DNA of 64,000 bases from Gluconobacter sp. Dm-62 (GCF_018256155.1 NZ_JAERLY010000007.1:62001-126000), one strand, 5' to 3'. Positions 32,796 to 43,199 are shown, counted from the stretch's first letter. The notes: a model not told the origin generated them from the letters alone. A program made the numbers and translations.

Positions 32796-34946
32796 TCAGT
32801 GCGCCATTCCAAGCAGGGACTTGATCCCTGGCAGGATTGCAATCAGCAGCCCCCCCGGCGGCTGCGGCCGGCTCAGAGACAGCAGATGGTTCGACGAATT
32901 ATGGAAAAATTCGTCCTGCACCGCGACCAGATGTTGCGCATCCTCCCGCCACGCAGTTCCTGACGCGCCATTCAGAACATTCAGCCCGGCATTGGACAGT
33001 GCCGTGAGCGTATAAGAAACAGGCGTCACCTCTTCCAGAGCCGGGACATTTTTCGCGATCTCCACAAACGCCCCGTTATTGGCGGACCAACGCTCGAGCA
33101 TCGCCTTCAATGGCGCCTTCAGCCCTTTTTCTCCCGCGGCATAACGCTGCGCCATGGCGTTGAAACGGGTGGCATCAAACGCATCTGGATTGGAAATCGC
33201 CACCGGCATGGAGAGCACCGCACCCCCGCTTCTGGCGGCAAGGTGGTTCAGCGCATAGTTCCGGACAGGAACCGTGGCACTCAGCAGGGTCGACAGAACT
33301 TCCGCGTGCCCTGGTGCGAGCGTCTCAGTCAAGGCCTGCTCATGCTGCTTGGCCTGCAGACCAGTCGCTTCAAGCTCCGTCATGACAACAGGCAGCCGGC
33401 GCTCCAGATCATCCGCATCCCTGACTTTTTCAGAAGACCAGAAGCGCTCAGCCAGAGCTGCCGTCCGCGGCCACAGACGCGCATCCACCATGTTTTCGGA
33501 TGCAACTTCCGTCCATAATGCGCCCTCGGCGCCCATCACCATGCTTTTCTGTTCATCGCTCAGAGGCGCTGCATCCGGGTCCTGCAGGAATGCCTGAAGC
33601 AGAGGGGTAATTTTCGGATGTGATTCCGCGATTTCTGCCGGGGAAATTCCGTCCGCTTTCGTGTCGTAGGGGTCCACCGCATAATGCGTACGCGATGGTG
33701 TCAACAGATCCAGATAGTACCCTGAGGACACAACGACCGGATGCCCTGCCTTTGTAGCCGATCCCGTCCATTTCGAGCCGCGCCAGCCCTCCACGACAAC
33801 ATTCTTGGGAATGGGTGCTTCGCTCACCTCATCCCAGCCCATCATCACACGTCCCTGGCTGGAAAGGATTTTCTCAACCTGCGCCGTAAATGCGGCCTGA
33901 AGAGCCGGTGCATCCTTGTAACCATGCGCCTTCATATAAGCCGCAATCGGTGGATTGGCAGTCCACTGAGTTCCAAGGACTTCATCCCCACCCGAATGGA
34001 AATAATGGTCGGGAAACAGTGTCTCCATTTCCGCATAAAGCGCACGGATGAAACTCAGTGTCTTCGGATTGGTCGGATCCATCGCCGGATTATTGAGATT
34101 CTCGCCCACCGCCCTCGTATCAGGCAAAGGCTGCGCGGCCAGCGCCGGATAGGCCTGAAGGATCGAGAGTGCATGACCGGGGACATCAAATTCCGGAACA
34201 ATGCGGATACCGCGATCCGCTGCATAGGCCACGATGTCCCGTACCTGGTCCTGCGTATAGAACTGCCCGTGTGATCCAACTGTCGTCAGCTTCGGAAAGA
34301 CATGGCTCTCCACCCGAAACCCGGTTCCGTCATTCAGATGCCAGTGCAGGACATTGAGCTTAAGAAGCTCCATGGCATCAAGCTGTCGCTTGACGGCATC
34401 AGCCGAGACGAAATGACGCGAGACATCCAGCAGCAGACCGCGCCAGACAAAGCGCGGCGCATCATCAACGTGCAGCTGGTCGACAACTGCTCCGTCCGAT
34501 GTTTTGTGCACAAGCTGCAACAGGGTTGCCAGACCATGGACAACACCTGCGGGACCGTCTGCCTGCAGATGCCCTTCGGACGCCGATGTCGTCAGCGTAT
34601 AATGCTCTTTCATGCCCATGCTCAGATAGGCCGGATCCTGAGCGGCACTGACATGCAGGACATATGGGCGCCCCGCCGCCACCGGTCCTGCCACCTCCGC
34701 AAGTCGGGACGCAAATCGGCTGGCGGCACGCTGCAACAGCGGGGATGGCGGTGCATCCCATACAATCTGAATTCCCGCAGCGACGGAAGAAACCCCGCCA
34801 GATTCTGAAATGCTCTGCGGAACAGGCATCAGCGCCGGCACGGCCGCATTCGCGAACCCGCTCATGGCAACACCCGCCAGAAGAACAGCACCCAGACAGG
34901 CTTTTTTCCAGGAAGCACCAGCAGGAGAAGCAGAAGTCCTAATCAT
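32796..34946 (-). CDS. secreted beta-N-acetylhexosaminidase, GH20
   Basis: Glycoside hydrolase family 20 enzyme of 716 residues that releases terminal GlcNAc or GalNAc from oligosaccharides. A Sec signal peptide (about 1-34, ending SGFANA) is followed by the GH20b domain and a catalytic barrel with VDDAPRFVWRGLLLDVSRHF, HWHLNDGTGFRVE, PEFDVPGHA and the acid/base pair HSGGDEV. The C-terminal part (about 520-716) is less conserved. AAGGA precedes ATG 34946. Exported, it would feed amino sugars to the adjacent receptor and the operon. It is convergent with nagB and divergent from the receptor. Confidence 0.93.
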   Translation of the reverse strand: MIRTSASPAGASWKKACLGAVLLAGVAMSGFANAAVPALMPVPQSISESGGVSSVAAGIQIVWDAPPSPLLQRAASRFASRLAEVAGPVAAGRPYVLHVSAAQDPAYLSMGMKEHYTLTTSASEGHLQADGPAGVVHGLATLLQLVHKTSDGAVVDQLHVDDAPRFVWRGLLLDVSRHFVSADAVKRQLDAMELLKLNVLHWHLNDGTGFRVESHVFPKLTTVGSHGQFYTQDQVRDIVAYAADRGIRIVPEFDVPGHALSILQAYPALAAQPLPDTRAVGENLNNPAMDPTNPKTLSFIRALYAEMETLFPDHYFHSGGDEVLGTQWTANPPIAAYMKAHGYKDAPALQAAFTAQVEKILSSQGRVMMGWDEVSEAPIPKNVVVEGWRGSKWTGSATKAGHPVVVSSGYYLDLLTPSRTHYAVDPYDTKADGISPAEIAESHPKITPLLQAFLQDPDAAPLSDEQKSMVMGAEGALWTEVASENMVDARLWPRTAALAERFWSSEKVRDADDLERRLPVVMTELEATGLQAKQHEQALTETLAPGHAEVLSTLLSATVPVRNYALNHLAARSGGAVLSMPVAISNPDAFDATRFNAMAQRYAAGEKGLKAPLKAMLERWSANNGAFVEIAKNVPALEEVTPVSYTLTALSNAGLNVLNGASGTAWREDAQHLVAVQDEFFHNSSNHLLSLSRPQPPGGLLIAILPGIKSLLGMAH

Positions 34947-35478
34947 CCGAGGTTTCCTTACAGTTTCAGATCAATACCTGAACCCATTCTGATCGAATCA
35001 GCAATCTTTTTGAGTGATTTTTATCGTTGCGCCTTAAAAACATCGTTTTGGGAGCTTTCACCTGCCTTTCGCAGCGTTGGCTGCCACAGCAAAAACCTCA
35101 GCTCGCCACATGGAGCAGCTCTGAATTCCATCCTGATAAGTGCCAGAAAGCCTGTTTTCCTGACCTTTACAGCCAATATTGGAGAAAGGTCCCGTCCGGA
35201 TCTCGCCGGTTTTTCCGATCGCTCCAGCCTCTTTTTCCCTACAAAAAGAACAGATACTCGTCCCTCAGCCCTGAGACACAGGATGAAACAAGAAGCAGTT
35301 CTCACCTCCAACAACCCAGAGAACACTCAGCCCTTCACACGAATCGAGCACAGAGGATCATTAAAACGAACGTCTGTGATCGTTTTTTTATTGACAATAA
35401 ATTTACAGAGTTTCTACGGTGGATCTGTTCCGCACCCGATACGGAAACGCGGTCGCCTTCAGAATTTATGAGCTGCCC
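34947..35478. promoter_or_regulatory. 532-bp divergent intergenic region, hexosaminidase/receptor
   Basis: No credible gene: short ORFs here lack ribosome sites and recognisable domains. The region is more AT-rich than the flanks and holds the divergent promoters. A consensus -35 TTGACA at 35391-35396 points toward the receptor, with only a poor -10 near 35413-35419. I saw no clear dyad matching the operon's DeoR-type site. Confidence 0.5.
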
Positions 35479-37911
35479 ATGACCAACACCAGCTTCCGGA
35501 TTGCCCTCCTGTGTTCCACAATAGTGGCCTGCGCCACCAGCGCCCAAGCCAAAAACAAGACACATCCCGCGCATCGCCCGGTCGCTGCAGCCCATAAAAT
35601 GGCACCGGTATCCACTACCACGCCTCATGCTGCCTCCCGTGCCGTGCACCACTCTGCTCCGTCCGCTCTTGAAGCACATGCTGACGAAAGCGTTCGCGTT
35701 ACAGGCGCATCCTATGGTGATGGCGTCAGCAATACGACACCGGGCGGCGGCCTGATGCCCGTTCAGACCGCACCACGCTCGCAAAGTGGCATCACCCGCG
35801 ATTACATCGCCAAGGTCAGCCCCACATCCAATGTGCAGGCCATGATCGGCAACCTGCCGGGCGTCGTGACATACAGTCAGGACCCCTTGGGCGTTACGGG
35901 AGATTCCCTCAACATCCGCGGCATGAACGAAGAACAGATCGGCTACCTGTTCGAAGGCGTTCCGATTGCCGATCCGATCCGCTACGCCCCCTACACCGGC
36001 ACCATCGTTGATACCGAAAACCTTGGTTCAGTCACCGTTTCTCAGGGCTCTCCGGACGTTGATGCCCCGCTTTACAATGCGGTTGGCGGTCAGATCACGA
36101 TGCAGGAGATTAACCCTGACCACAAAGCTGGCGGGTTTCTCTCCCTGACAGGCGGCACACATAGTACCAACAAGGAATTCCTGCGCCTTGAGACCGGCGA
36201 TATCGGTCATTCCGGTATCCGTGGCTTCATCTCCTACTCCCATATGGGATGGAACAACTGGCGTGGACCAGGCGGCGGCACCAGACATCATACCGACGCC
36301 AAATTCATCAAGGAATGGGGAGAGGGCAACTCCGTTTCAGCGATCTTCGGCTACAATGCGACCAAATATACGGCCTATCTCGACCCCACGATGGCGAAGT
36401 GGAAGCAGTATGGGCGCAGCTATAACTATGATGGCCAGTACACACTCGGCGATGCCAATTACTACAAGCTGAATCCAACGATCAATAACGCCATGACGGT
36501 CATGGCGCCCTCACACTTCACCCTCACCCGTTCCCTGAAACTCAACGTCGCCCCGTATTACGTTCATATGTTCGGCCCATCGCTGTGGGGACAGAACATC
36601 AGCAGCGCCAACAGCTATTTCGGGACGGGCCCGGCAGGAAACCTCAACCTGTCGAACCTGACATCCGACGGAATGGCAACCACGCAGGCCGTTGATCCCT
36701 GGAACCAGAAATCCTCCGGCCTCAACGCATCGCTTGTATGGAGCACGAAGTACAACACGCTGACCTTCGGTTACTGGTATGCCTACACCCAGCACGAAGA
36801 AATGGCGAACTACATCCAGACGGATGCACAGGGAAATTCGATCTCCGGCTTTAATAATGATCCGATCCGTGTTGCTGATGGCCGGATCCTGACCCCCTGG
36901 GACCTGAACTTCAAACAGCAGTCCAATACCCTGTATCTCGCAGATACGGTCCATCTTCTGAATGATCGCCTTCAGATCACAGGCGGACTGAAGACGACAA
37001 TGCTGTCTCGACAGGGCACCAATCTCGTCCCGGGGGCCGATCCCTACAAGAACATCAAAAACTACTTCGAACCGATGCCCCAGTTCTATGCGTCCTATAA
37101 GTTAACCGAGCACGATCAGGTTTATATCAACGGCACCACCGCCTTCCGTGCTCCCGGTTCGGTCGAGGTCTATTCCCAGCTTTTCGATCCGTCATCAAAC
37201 AAGGCCGTCGAACAGCCCGGAAACCTCAAGCCTGAATATTCCATCGGTGAAGAAATCGGCTACCGTCATCACGGCTTCTATAATGCTGCGATCTCGTTCT
37301 TCAACTACAACATTACAAACCATCAGGTGACGTCCTACGGCTACCTGCCCGGGACCAACAACCTTGTTTCCGAACCTTTGAATGTCGGTGGCGAAACGGC
37401 CCGTGGCGTTCAGGCTGAATTTGCCCTGGGCAACTGGCATCACTTCAGCCCCTATCTGTCCGGGCAATATCTGCACGCAACGATCGACAACAACTACAAT
37501 GCAGGCAGCGACTATCTGCCAACCGCAGGCAAGAAAGCTCCAAGCTCTCCCAAGTTTACGGGCTCGATCGGGCTACGGTATGACGATGGTCATTTCTTCG
37601 GGAATTTCGCGCTCCGCTACGTCGACACACAGTACACAACCTTTATGAACGACGAATCCCTGCACTCGTATGTCACATCCAACATGACGCTCGGATATCG
37701 CATGAAGCAGTTCGGACCGGCCAAGCACCCGACCCTTCAGCTGAACCTCGTCAATCTGGGTGATAATAACTATCTGTCCGGCGCCTCAAGTGCGACAGGC
37801 GCAGCAAAAGCCACCAAGGGTATTTACGGAAACACCATTAAAGGCACCAGCCCTGTCTACATCGTCGGTGGCGGGTTTGCCGCACTGGTATCGGTCTCGA
37901 CTGGATTTTAA
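35479..37911 (+). CDS. TonB-dependent receptor beside the amino-sugar island
   Basis: Outer-membrane receptor of 810 residues. A clear signal peptide (MTNTSFRIALLCSTIVACATSAQA) is followed by a His/Lys-rich linker, a GGGLMPVQT motif, a plug with SLNIRGMNEEQIGYLFEGVPI, and a barrel ending VSVSTGF. It belongs to the same subfamily as the receptors at 7149 and 47741. Between the GH20 enzyme and the hut genes, it could import amino-sugar oligomers (AgaO/chitooligosaccharide-porin role) or histidine compounds. Promoter sharing with the hexosaminidase favours the first. ATG 35479 was chosen for its signal peptide. Confidence 0.87.
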   Translation: MTNTSFRIALLCSTIVACATSAQAKNKTHPAHRPVAAAHKMAPVSTTTPHAASRAVHHSAPSALEAHADESVRVTGASYGDGVSNTTPGGGLMPVQTAPRSQSGITRDYIAKVSPTSNVQAMIGNLPGVVTYSQDPLGVTGDSLNIRGMNEEQIGYLFEGVPIADPIRYAPYTGTIVDTENLGSVTVSQGSPDVDAPLYNAVGGQITMQEINPDHKAGGFLSLTGGTHSTNKEFLRLETGDIGHSGIRGFISYSHMGWNNWRGPGGGTRHHTDAKFIKEWGEGNSVSAIFGYNATKYTAYLDPTMAKWKQYGRSYNYDGQYTLGDANYYKLNPTINNAMTVMAPSHFTLTRSLKLNVAPYYVHMFGPSLWGQNISSANSYFGTGPAGNLNLSNLTSDGMATTQAVDPWNQKSSGLNASLVWSTKYNTLTFGYWYAYTQHEEMANYIQTDAQGNSISGFNNDPIRVADGRILTPWDLNFKQQSNTLYLADTVHLLNDRLQITGGLKTTMLSRQGTNLVPGADPYKNIKNYFEPMPQFYASYKLTEHDQVYINGTTAFRAPGSVEVYSQLFDPSSNKAVEQPGNLKPEYSIGEEIGYRHHGFYNAAISFFNYNITNHQVTSYGYLPGTNNLVSEPLNVGGETARGVQAEFALGNWHHFSPYLSGQYLHATIDNNYNAGSDYLPTAGKKAPSSPKFTGSIGLRYDDGHFFGNFALRYVDTQYTTFMNDESLHSYVTSNMTLGYRMKQFGPAKHPTLQLNLVNLGDNNYLSGASSATGAAKATKGIYGNTIKGTSPVYIVGGGFAALVSVSTGF

Positions 37912-38115
37912 AGTTCCATTCTCAGACCGACTGAAACCGGGAGCCGAGTGATTGCAGGAATACCTGCTTCACCTGGCAACCGGCACTGACGCTCTACCAG
38001 TAAGCGCCCTGCAGCTCTCTTCTCTGGCCCCGGGCCTGACCGTTAGGCTGACAAAATATGCACGATGGCTGCCCGCAACAGCGTTCTGGAGCAGGCCCAT
38101 CGACCATCATATGAC

Positions 38116-39351
38116 CTAAACTTCCGAGCATACTCCATTATAAACACGGCAGACGGGCCGGATGCCGCCTATCCAGTAAGACAGCTCGGGCGGACCTGTA
38201 ATATCCCACAAAGCCAGATCGGCCCGCATTCCCTCACGCAGCATCCCGACTTCACGCTCAAGCCCCAGAGCCCTCGCCCCCACGGACGTGACCGCCCGGA
38301 AACTCTCCTCGGGTGTCAGACGAAAAAGCGTGCATCCCATATTCATAACGGCAGTCAGCCCCAGAACCGGGGATGTTCCGGGATTGCAGTCCGTGGCGAG
38401 CCCGATATCGACCTTGTGCCTGCGCAGCAATTCAACGGGCGGAACCTGCTTTTCCCGTATGAAGTAAAATGCCCCCGGCAGCAGCATCGCAACCGTCTTC
38501 TGGCGCCCCATACTGACGACGGCCTCTTCATCCGCATATTCGAGATGATCGGCTGACAGCCCATTATAACGCGTCGCCAGAACAGCCCCCCCACCCAGAG
38601 AAAGCTGCTCCGCATGAATACGCACTGGAAGTCCAAGCTTCCGTGCGGCTTCAAAAAGGATTTCCGTCTGGGCAGGCGAAAAGGCAATGGTTTCGCAAAA
38701 GGCGTCCACACTATCGATCAGCTTCTCAGCGTGAAGCGCCGGCAAAACCTCATCAATCAGAAATGCCAGATAGGCATCAGCACGGCCCTGATATTCAGGC
38801 GGCACAGCATGAGCGCCCAGAAATGTCTTATGGACACGGATCGGCAGCGTCTCACCGATGGCTCGCGCGACCCGCAACTGTTTCAGTTCATCCGCGAGCG
38901 TCAGACCATACCCTGATTTCACTTCCAGCGAGGTCGTCCCCTCCTGGATCATTGTCTTGACCCGCCTCAGAGAGACGTCCAGCAACTCATGCTCCGAGGC
39001 CGCACGTGTTGCTGTCACCGTGGAAAGTATGCCGCCGCCTTTGCGGGCAATGTCTTCATAAGACACGCCGTTCAGGCGCTGCGCGAATTCATGACTGCGA
39101 TCGCCCGCAAAAACCACATGCGTATGGGCATCGATCAGCCCCGGTGTCAGCCATCCGCCACGGCCATCCTCGATCCTGCCGGCTAGACTTTCCGGCGTCC
39201 CGGGCAGATCTGCTTCTGCCCCGACCCAGCAGATCATGCCATCCCGGATTCCCACGGCCCCGTTACGGAGACATCCATACCCATCCTCAGGTGTGATGAG
39301 AGTGTCATCGCCTGTCGCAAGATGGACATTGAGCCAAAGGGTATCCCACAT
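38116..39351 (-). CDS. hutI: imidazolonepropionase
   Basis: Third enzyme of histidine degradation, hydrolysing imidazolone-5-propionate to N-formimino-L-glutamate. The 411-residue amidohydrolase has the metal motif [12 protein letters not shown] (about 75-86), [25 protein letters not shown] (third metal His region) and LATDCNPGT (metal Asp). GGAG lies eight bases before ATG 39351. It diverges from hutF across a palindromic HutC-like operator. The 204 bases beyond its 3' end, towards the receptor, hold no gene I can support. Confidence 0.96.
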   Translation of the reverse strand: MWDTLWLNVHLATGDDTLITPEDGYGCLRNGAVGIRDGMICWVGAEADLPGTPESLAGRIEDGRGGWLTPGLIDAHTHVVFAGDRSHEFAQRLNGVSYEDIARKGGGILSTVTATRAASEHELLDVSLRRVKTMIQEGTTSLEVKSGYGLTLADELKQLRVARAIGETLPIRVHKTFLGAHAVPPEYQGRADAYLAFLIDEVLPALHAEKLIDSVDAFCETIAFSPAQTEILFEAARKLGLPVRIHAEQLSLGGGAVLATRYNGLSADHLEYADEEAVVSMGRQKTVAMLLPGAFYFIREKQVPPVELLRRHKVDIGLATDCNPGTSPVLGLTAVMNMGCTLFRLTPEESFRAVTSVGARALGLEREVGMLREGMRADLALWDITGPPELSYWIGGIRPVCRVYNGVCSEV

Positions 39352-39384
39352 GGTTCTTCTCCGTATTGTTCCGCCTACGGTGAT

Positions 39385-39400
39385 ATATGTATATACATAT
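39385..39400. promoter_or_regulatory. HutC-like operator between hutI and hutF
   Basis: Perfect 16-base palindrome ATATGTATATACATAT, centred on TGTATATACA, between the divergent hutI (39351) and hutF (39485) starts. HutC repressors in proteobacteria bind dyads of this TGTA-N2-TACA form. It is the strongest of the hut operators seen here. Confidence 0.85.
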
Positions 39401-39484
39401 CAGTCAATCCCATTATGATCCTTTCCGGAGAACAGGAGGCGCTTTCACCAAAGGCTTCCGTGCCGTGCAACCTGGAATTTCGTG

Positions 39485-40855
39485 ATGACCGAATTGTTTG
39501 CAAAACAGGCCCTTCTTCCAGACGGATGGCGCCGCAATGTCCGAATCACCGTAGCGAAAGACGGGACTTTTTCATCCATTATCCCTGACAGCGCCTTCAG
39601 CGCAGACATGCAGCGTTACGACGTGGTGATCCCAACCCAGATCAGCCTCCATTCGCATGCCTTCCAGCGCGCCATGGGCGGCCTCGCTGAAAGGAAACAG
39701 AACCCGGACGACACGTTCTGGACATGGCGCACGCGCATGTATCAGCTCGCACATCGCATTTCGCCCGAACAGATGCAGGACGTAGCCGCATTCCTGTATA
39801 TGCAAATGCTGAAAGCCGGCTATTCCCAGGTTGCCGAGTTCCACTACCTCCATAACGCGGTGGACGGACGTCCCTATGCGTCCCCGGCCGAAATGTCCTC
39901 CCGCCTCGCCGCCGCAGCCACGGATGCAGGCATCGGGATTACACTGCTGCCGACCCTCTATGCCCGAGGCGGATTTGACGGCAGCCCCCTGAATGAAGCC
40001 CAGAAGCGTTTCTCCAGCACCTCTGAGACGATCGCCGACATTCTTTCGGACCTTCAGGCCGAGTGGCACGGCTCACAGCTGGTCAGAACAGGCATTGGGC
40101 TGCATTCGCTAAGAGCGGTAGACATCCAAAGTGTCTCACCTCTCCTGCAGGCCGCAGGGCCAGGCGCACCAATCCATATCCACATTGCCGAACAGCAGCG
40201 TGAGGTGGACACATGCCTGTCCATCACGGGACAGCGCCCCGTAGATCACCTGATGAGCCATGCTTCCATCGATGCCCGCTGGTGTCTGGTTCACGCTACG
40301 CATCTCTCAGACGACGAAGTCACCGCCATCGCGCGCTCCACAGCCGTGGCAGGGCTCTGCCCGATTACCGAAGCCAATCTTGGCGATGGGATCTTCCCGT
40401 TCGAAGCCTATGTTGCCCAGGGTGGCCGCTTCGGCATCGGCAGCGACAGCAACGTCCTGCTCAGCCCGTGGGAAGAGCTGCGCCTGCTGGAATATGGCCT
40501 GCGCCTGCAACGCCAGAAACGCTGCATCGCCCTGCCCCCGGGCCAGAAAGGATCAATCGGCGCCTGGCTGTATCATCAGTGCCTTGCCGGAGGCGCACAG
40601 GCCTGTGGCGTATCCCTTGATGGCCTGCGTCCAGGCGCCCGCGCAGATCTCTGCGTCATCGACGAGCAGGCATTGTCCCTGCCGGACCTGCAGGAAGACG
40701 ACATTCTCGATTCAGCCATTTTCGCCACCTCACATCCCCCGGTCCGCCACGTCATGTGCGCCGGACAATGGCGCATCACCGACGGCCACCATGCCGACGA
40801 AGTGCGGCTGACACAGGCTTTCCACGCAACACTGCGCACCCTGATGGCTGCCTGA
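39485..40855 (+). CDS. hutF: formimidoylglutamate deiminase
   Basis: Amidohydrolase of 456 residues that converts N-formimino-glutamate to N-formyl-glutamate and ammonia, the deiminase branch of histidine degradation. It has metal motif SLHSHAFQRAMGGLAER (about 55-71), IHIHIAEQQREVD, LVHATHLSDDE and GSDSNVLLSPWEE. I start at ATG 39485; a GTG codon directly precedes it. Its presence with hutG defines the five-step route ending in glutamate and formate. hutG follows 18 bases downstream. Confidence 0.95.
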   Translation: MTELFAKQALLPDGWRRNVRITVAKDGTFSSIIPDSAFSADMQRYDVVIPTQISLHSHAFQRAMGGLAERKQNPDDTFWTWRTRMYQLAHRISPEQMQDVAAFLYMQMLKAGYSQVAEFHYLHNAVDGRPYASPAEMSSRLAAAATDAGIGITLLPTLYARGGFDGSPLNEAQKRFSSTSETIADILSDLQAEWHGSQLVRTGIGLHSLRAVDIQSVSPLLQAAGPGAPIHIHIAEQQREVDTCLSITGQRPVDHLMSHASIDARWCLVHATHLSDDEVTAIARSTAVAGLCPITEANLGDGIFPFEAYVAQGGRFGIGSDSNVLLSPWEELRLLEYGLRLQRQKRCIALPPGQKGSIGAWLYHQCLAGGAQACGVSLDGLRPGARADLCVIDEQALSLPDLQEDDILDSAIFATSHPPVRHVMCAGQWRITDGHHADEVRLTQAFHATLRTLMAA

Positions 40856-40873
40856 TATTTTCGGACCAGAACC

Positions 40874-41680
40874 ATGACGAACATATTCTCCTTTACCTCC
40901 GGCACCCTCCCGATCCTGGTCACAATCCCCCATGCGGGTGACCGTCTAGCGCCCGGCATGGACGAGCGCATGACCCCACGCGGCAGAAGACTGCCCGATA
41001 CCGACTGGTACATGGAGCACCTGTATGCCTTCGCCCTTTCAAAGGGGATCGGTATCCTGCGTGCGAATTTCTCCCGCTATGTCGTTGACCTGAACCGCGG
41101 CCGGGATGACGCCGCCCTGTACGCCGGCCGGCCAAGCACCGGTCTGGTGCCCCTGCTGGGGTTCGATGGCCAGCCCATCTATCTGGAAGGGCAAGAGCCG
41201 GATGCAGCAGAGATCGCCGAACGGACGGAGCGCTACTGGAAGCCCTATCACGACGCCGTACAGGCTGAACTGAACCGCCTGAAAGAACAGTTTGGATGGG
41301 CCATTCTGTGGGACGCCCATTCCATCTGTTCGGAAATTCCCAGACTGTTTGAAGGACGCCTCCCGGACCTGAATTTCGGCACCAACAGCGGCCAGTCCTG
41401 CGCCCCGGCTCTGGCCGAAACAATCATGGCCCGTGCAGAAACACTGCCGTCCTACACCCATGTCCGGGATGGCCGCTTCAAAGGCGGTTACACGACCCGT
41501 CACTATGGCCAACCCGCTTCTGACATCCACGCCATTCAGCTGGAAATCGCACAATCCACCTATCTGGCTTCCGAACGTGATCCGTGGCCGATCAATCTTC
41601 AGACCGCCGCGCATCTCTCCACGGCGATCGAACAACTGCTTGATGCCGCTACCGACTGGCGCCCTGCTTCCAAGTTTTGA
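40874..41680 (+). CDS. hutG: N-formylglutamate deformylase
   Basis: Last enzyme of the route, hydrolysing N-formyl-L-glutamate to glutamate and formate. The 268-residue protein has the FGase-family motifs VTIPHAGDRL, ANFSRYVVDLNRGRDD and WDAHSICSEIP, with likely metal and catalytic His/Asp residues. It is co-transcribed with hutF. It ends 12 bases before the convergent hutD gene. Confidence 0.95.
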   Translation: MTNIFSFTSGTLPILVTIPHAGDRLAPGMDERMTPRGRRLPDTDWYMEHLYAFALSKGIGILRANFSRYVVDLNRGRDDAALYAGRPSTGLVPLLGFDGQPIYLEGQEPDAAEIAERTERYWKPYHDAVQAELNRLKEQFGWAILWDAHSICSEIPRLFEGRLPDLNFGTNSGQSCAPALAETIMARAETLPSYTHVRDGRFKGGYTTRHYGQPASDIHAIQLEIAQSTYLASERDPWPINLQTAAHLSTAIEQLLDAATDWRPASKF

Positions 41681-41692
41681 GCGCCAGCATGA

Positions 41693-42283
41693 TTAATCGG
41701 GGATGACGAGATACAGAAGAGCATCATCCCCGACTTCTGATCTGAGAATTCCGCCCACCTCATCGGGCAAAACAAGAACTTCCCTTTCCCGACAGATCCG
41801 CACCTGTCCGGTAGCGCTTGCGAACCTCCACCGCCCCCGCACACTGACAAACGCGGCACCGCAGGGCACATCGAAATCCTGATCATCCGCTGCCGTGAAG
41901 GCCATCAGCCGACCGGCATGCGAAAATGGATGCATCAGGTTCACCACCTGCACAGGACCATCCACAAGGACAGCATCAACACCGAGCTCTCCGGAAAACG
42001 TGACGATTTCGCCAGCCCGAACAACCTCCCGCTCCGTACCATCGGAAAGGAGAAGCCGCACACCACGCCCCTTCAACAAGGCAATATGCCGCATAATCCC
42101 CGGAAAGCGCGAGAATGCGCCGTCCCGCGTGATATCCGCTACGCTCAGGCGCCAGCCCTCATGACTGGCGATGACTCTGGTCAGCCCACCACCGTTTCGC
42201 CAAGGCTGTGACGGAACACCGTCAACAGGTTGCGGCATACGGTTCAGCGGGAAAAGATTGTCATTTTCCGGATCCGGCTTCAT
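41693..42283 (-). CDS. hutD: HutD-family cupin
   Basis: HutD protein of 196 residues, a bicupin-fold family found in hut loci and proposed to govern or buffer pathway flux; the biochemical role is unresolved. Family motifs include PWRNGGGLTRVIA, WRLSVADITRDGAFSRFPG and FSGE in the cupin core. AGGA precedes ATG 42283. It is monocistronic, convergent with hutG and divergent from hutC, with a HutC-like site in between. Confidence 0.9.
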   Translation of the reverse strand: MKPDPENDNLFPLNRMPQPVDGVPSQPWRNGGGLTRVIASHEGWRLSVADITRDGAFSRFPGIMRHIALLKGRGVRLLLSDGTEREVVRAGEIVTFSGELGVDAVLVDGPVQVVNLMHPFSHAGRLMAFTAADDQDFDVPCGAAFVSVRGRWRFASATGQVRICREREVLVLPDEVGGILRSEVGDDALLYLVIPD

Positions 42284-42317
42284 ATGGTCCTACGCCTGCT
42301 TAGGGGTGTGTATCATA

Positions 42318-42327
42318 TGTAAGTACA
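42318..42327. promoter_or_regulatory. HutC-like operator between hutD and hutC
   Basis: TGTAAGTACA, a TGTA-N2-TACA dyad, 34 bases before the hutD start and 79 bases before the hutC start. It suggests autoregulation of hutC and co-control of hutD. Confidence 0.65.
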
Positions 42328-42406
42328 ACAACCCGGCAGGATCAAACATGATCTCCCGTCTTCAGGTGGCAGATCAGTCCTCAAGAGAAGAAAAGGCAGG
42401 GGAGAC

Positions 42407-43132
42407 GTGTCGCAGATCCTGGACAAGACGAAGACGGTTGCACGCTACGAACAGGTGAAGGCGTTCATCATTGAACGCATCGACTGTGGAGAGTGGAAGG
42501 TCGGCCATCGGCTGCCATCAGAACATGAGTTCGTCGAACAGCTCGGCGTCTCGCGGATGACAATTCATCGGGCGCTACGTGAACTGACGGCCGACGGCAT
42601 TGTCCGCCGCGCCCAAGGGGTTGGAACATTCGTCGCCCAGCCCGCAAAACGCGTCGAGCTTCTGGAAATCCGCGATATCATTGACGACATCGTCGCCAGC
42701 GGCCACCAGCATCGTGCTGAAGTCATTGCCATCGAGACCGTCCGCGCCGACAGCGATCTTGCAACCGCATTCGAGCAACGCCCCGGCGCGCGCCTGTTCC
42801 GCTCCCTGATCGTCCATTACGAGGACGACCTGCCACTTCAGCTGGAAGAGCGGTATGTCTCGCCGCATTTTGCGCCGGATTATCTGGAGCAGGACTTCAC
42901 CCGTATCAATCCTCACCGCCACCTGTACGGCATCGCCGGCCCGGAAGAGATCGAGCATGTCGTGTTCGCGGTAACCCCGCCCCAGCACATCTGCGACCTT
43001 CTCCAACTCCAAAAGCCCGAAGCCTGTCTGCAACTGATGCGCCGGACCTGGGTCGAAGGCCGGGTCGTCATGAAGGGCATCTTCACATATTCGGGCAACC
43101 GCTACAGTTTCGGCGGACGTTACCGGCCCTGA
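42407..43132 (+). CDS. hutC: histidine utilization repressor HutC
   Basis: GntR-family repressor of 241 residues with an N-terminal winged HTH (LPSEHEFVEQLGVSRMTIHRAL, about 36-57) and a C-terminal UTRA effector domain that binds urocanate in characterised homologues. The start is GTG 42407, supported by AGGGGAG six bases upstream and by the family N-terminus. It lies between hutD and hutH with HutC-like dyads on both sides. It likely represses all hut transcription units and perhaps the redoxin-oxygenase gene. Confidence 0.95.
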   Translation: MSQILDKTKTVARYEQVKAFIIERIDCGEWKVGHRLPSEHEFVEQLGVSRMTIHRALRELTADGIVRRAQGVGTFVAQPAKRVELLEIRDIIDDIVASGHQHRAEVIAIETVRADSDLATAFEQRPGARLFRSLIVHYEDDLPLQLEERYVSPHFAPDYLEQDFTRINPHRHLYGIAGPEEIEHVVFAVTPPQHICDLLQLQKPEACLQLMRRTWVEGRVVMKGIFTYSGNRYSFGGRYRP

Positions 43133-43199
43133 AAAACAGTTCCGGATCGGCTGCTGCGGTGGATTGACGGCCGCAACACAGGGCATTTAAGGTTTCTTA

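Noticed and set aside
35010-35482. Short ORFs in the hexosaminidase-receptor intergenic region
   Set aside because: Several overlapping frames of about 100-150 codons are open, none with a ribosome site, domain or signal sequence. The region reads as promoter DNA.
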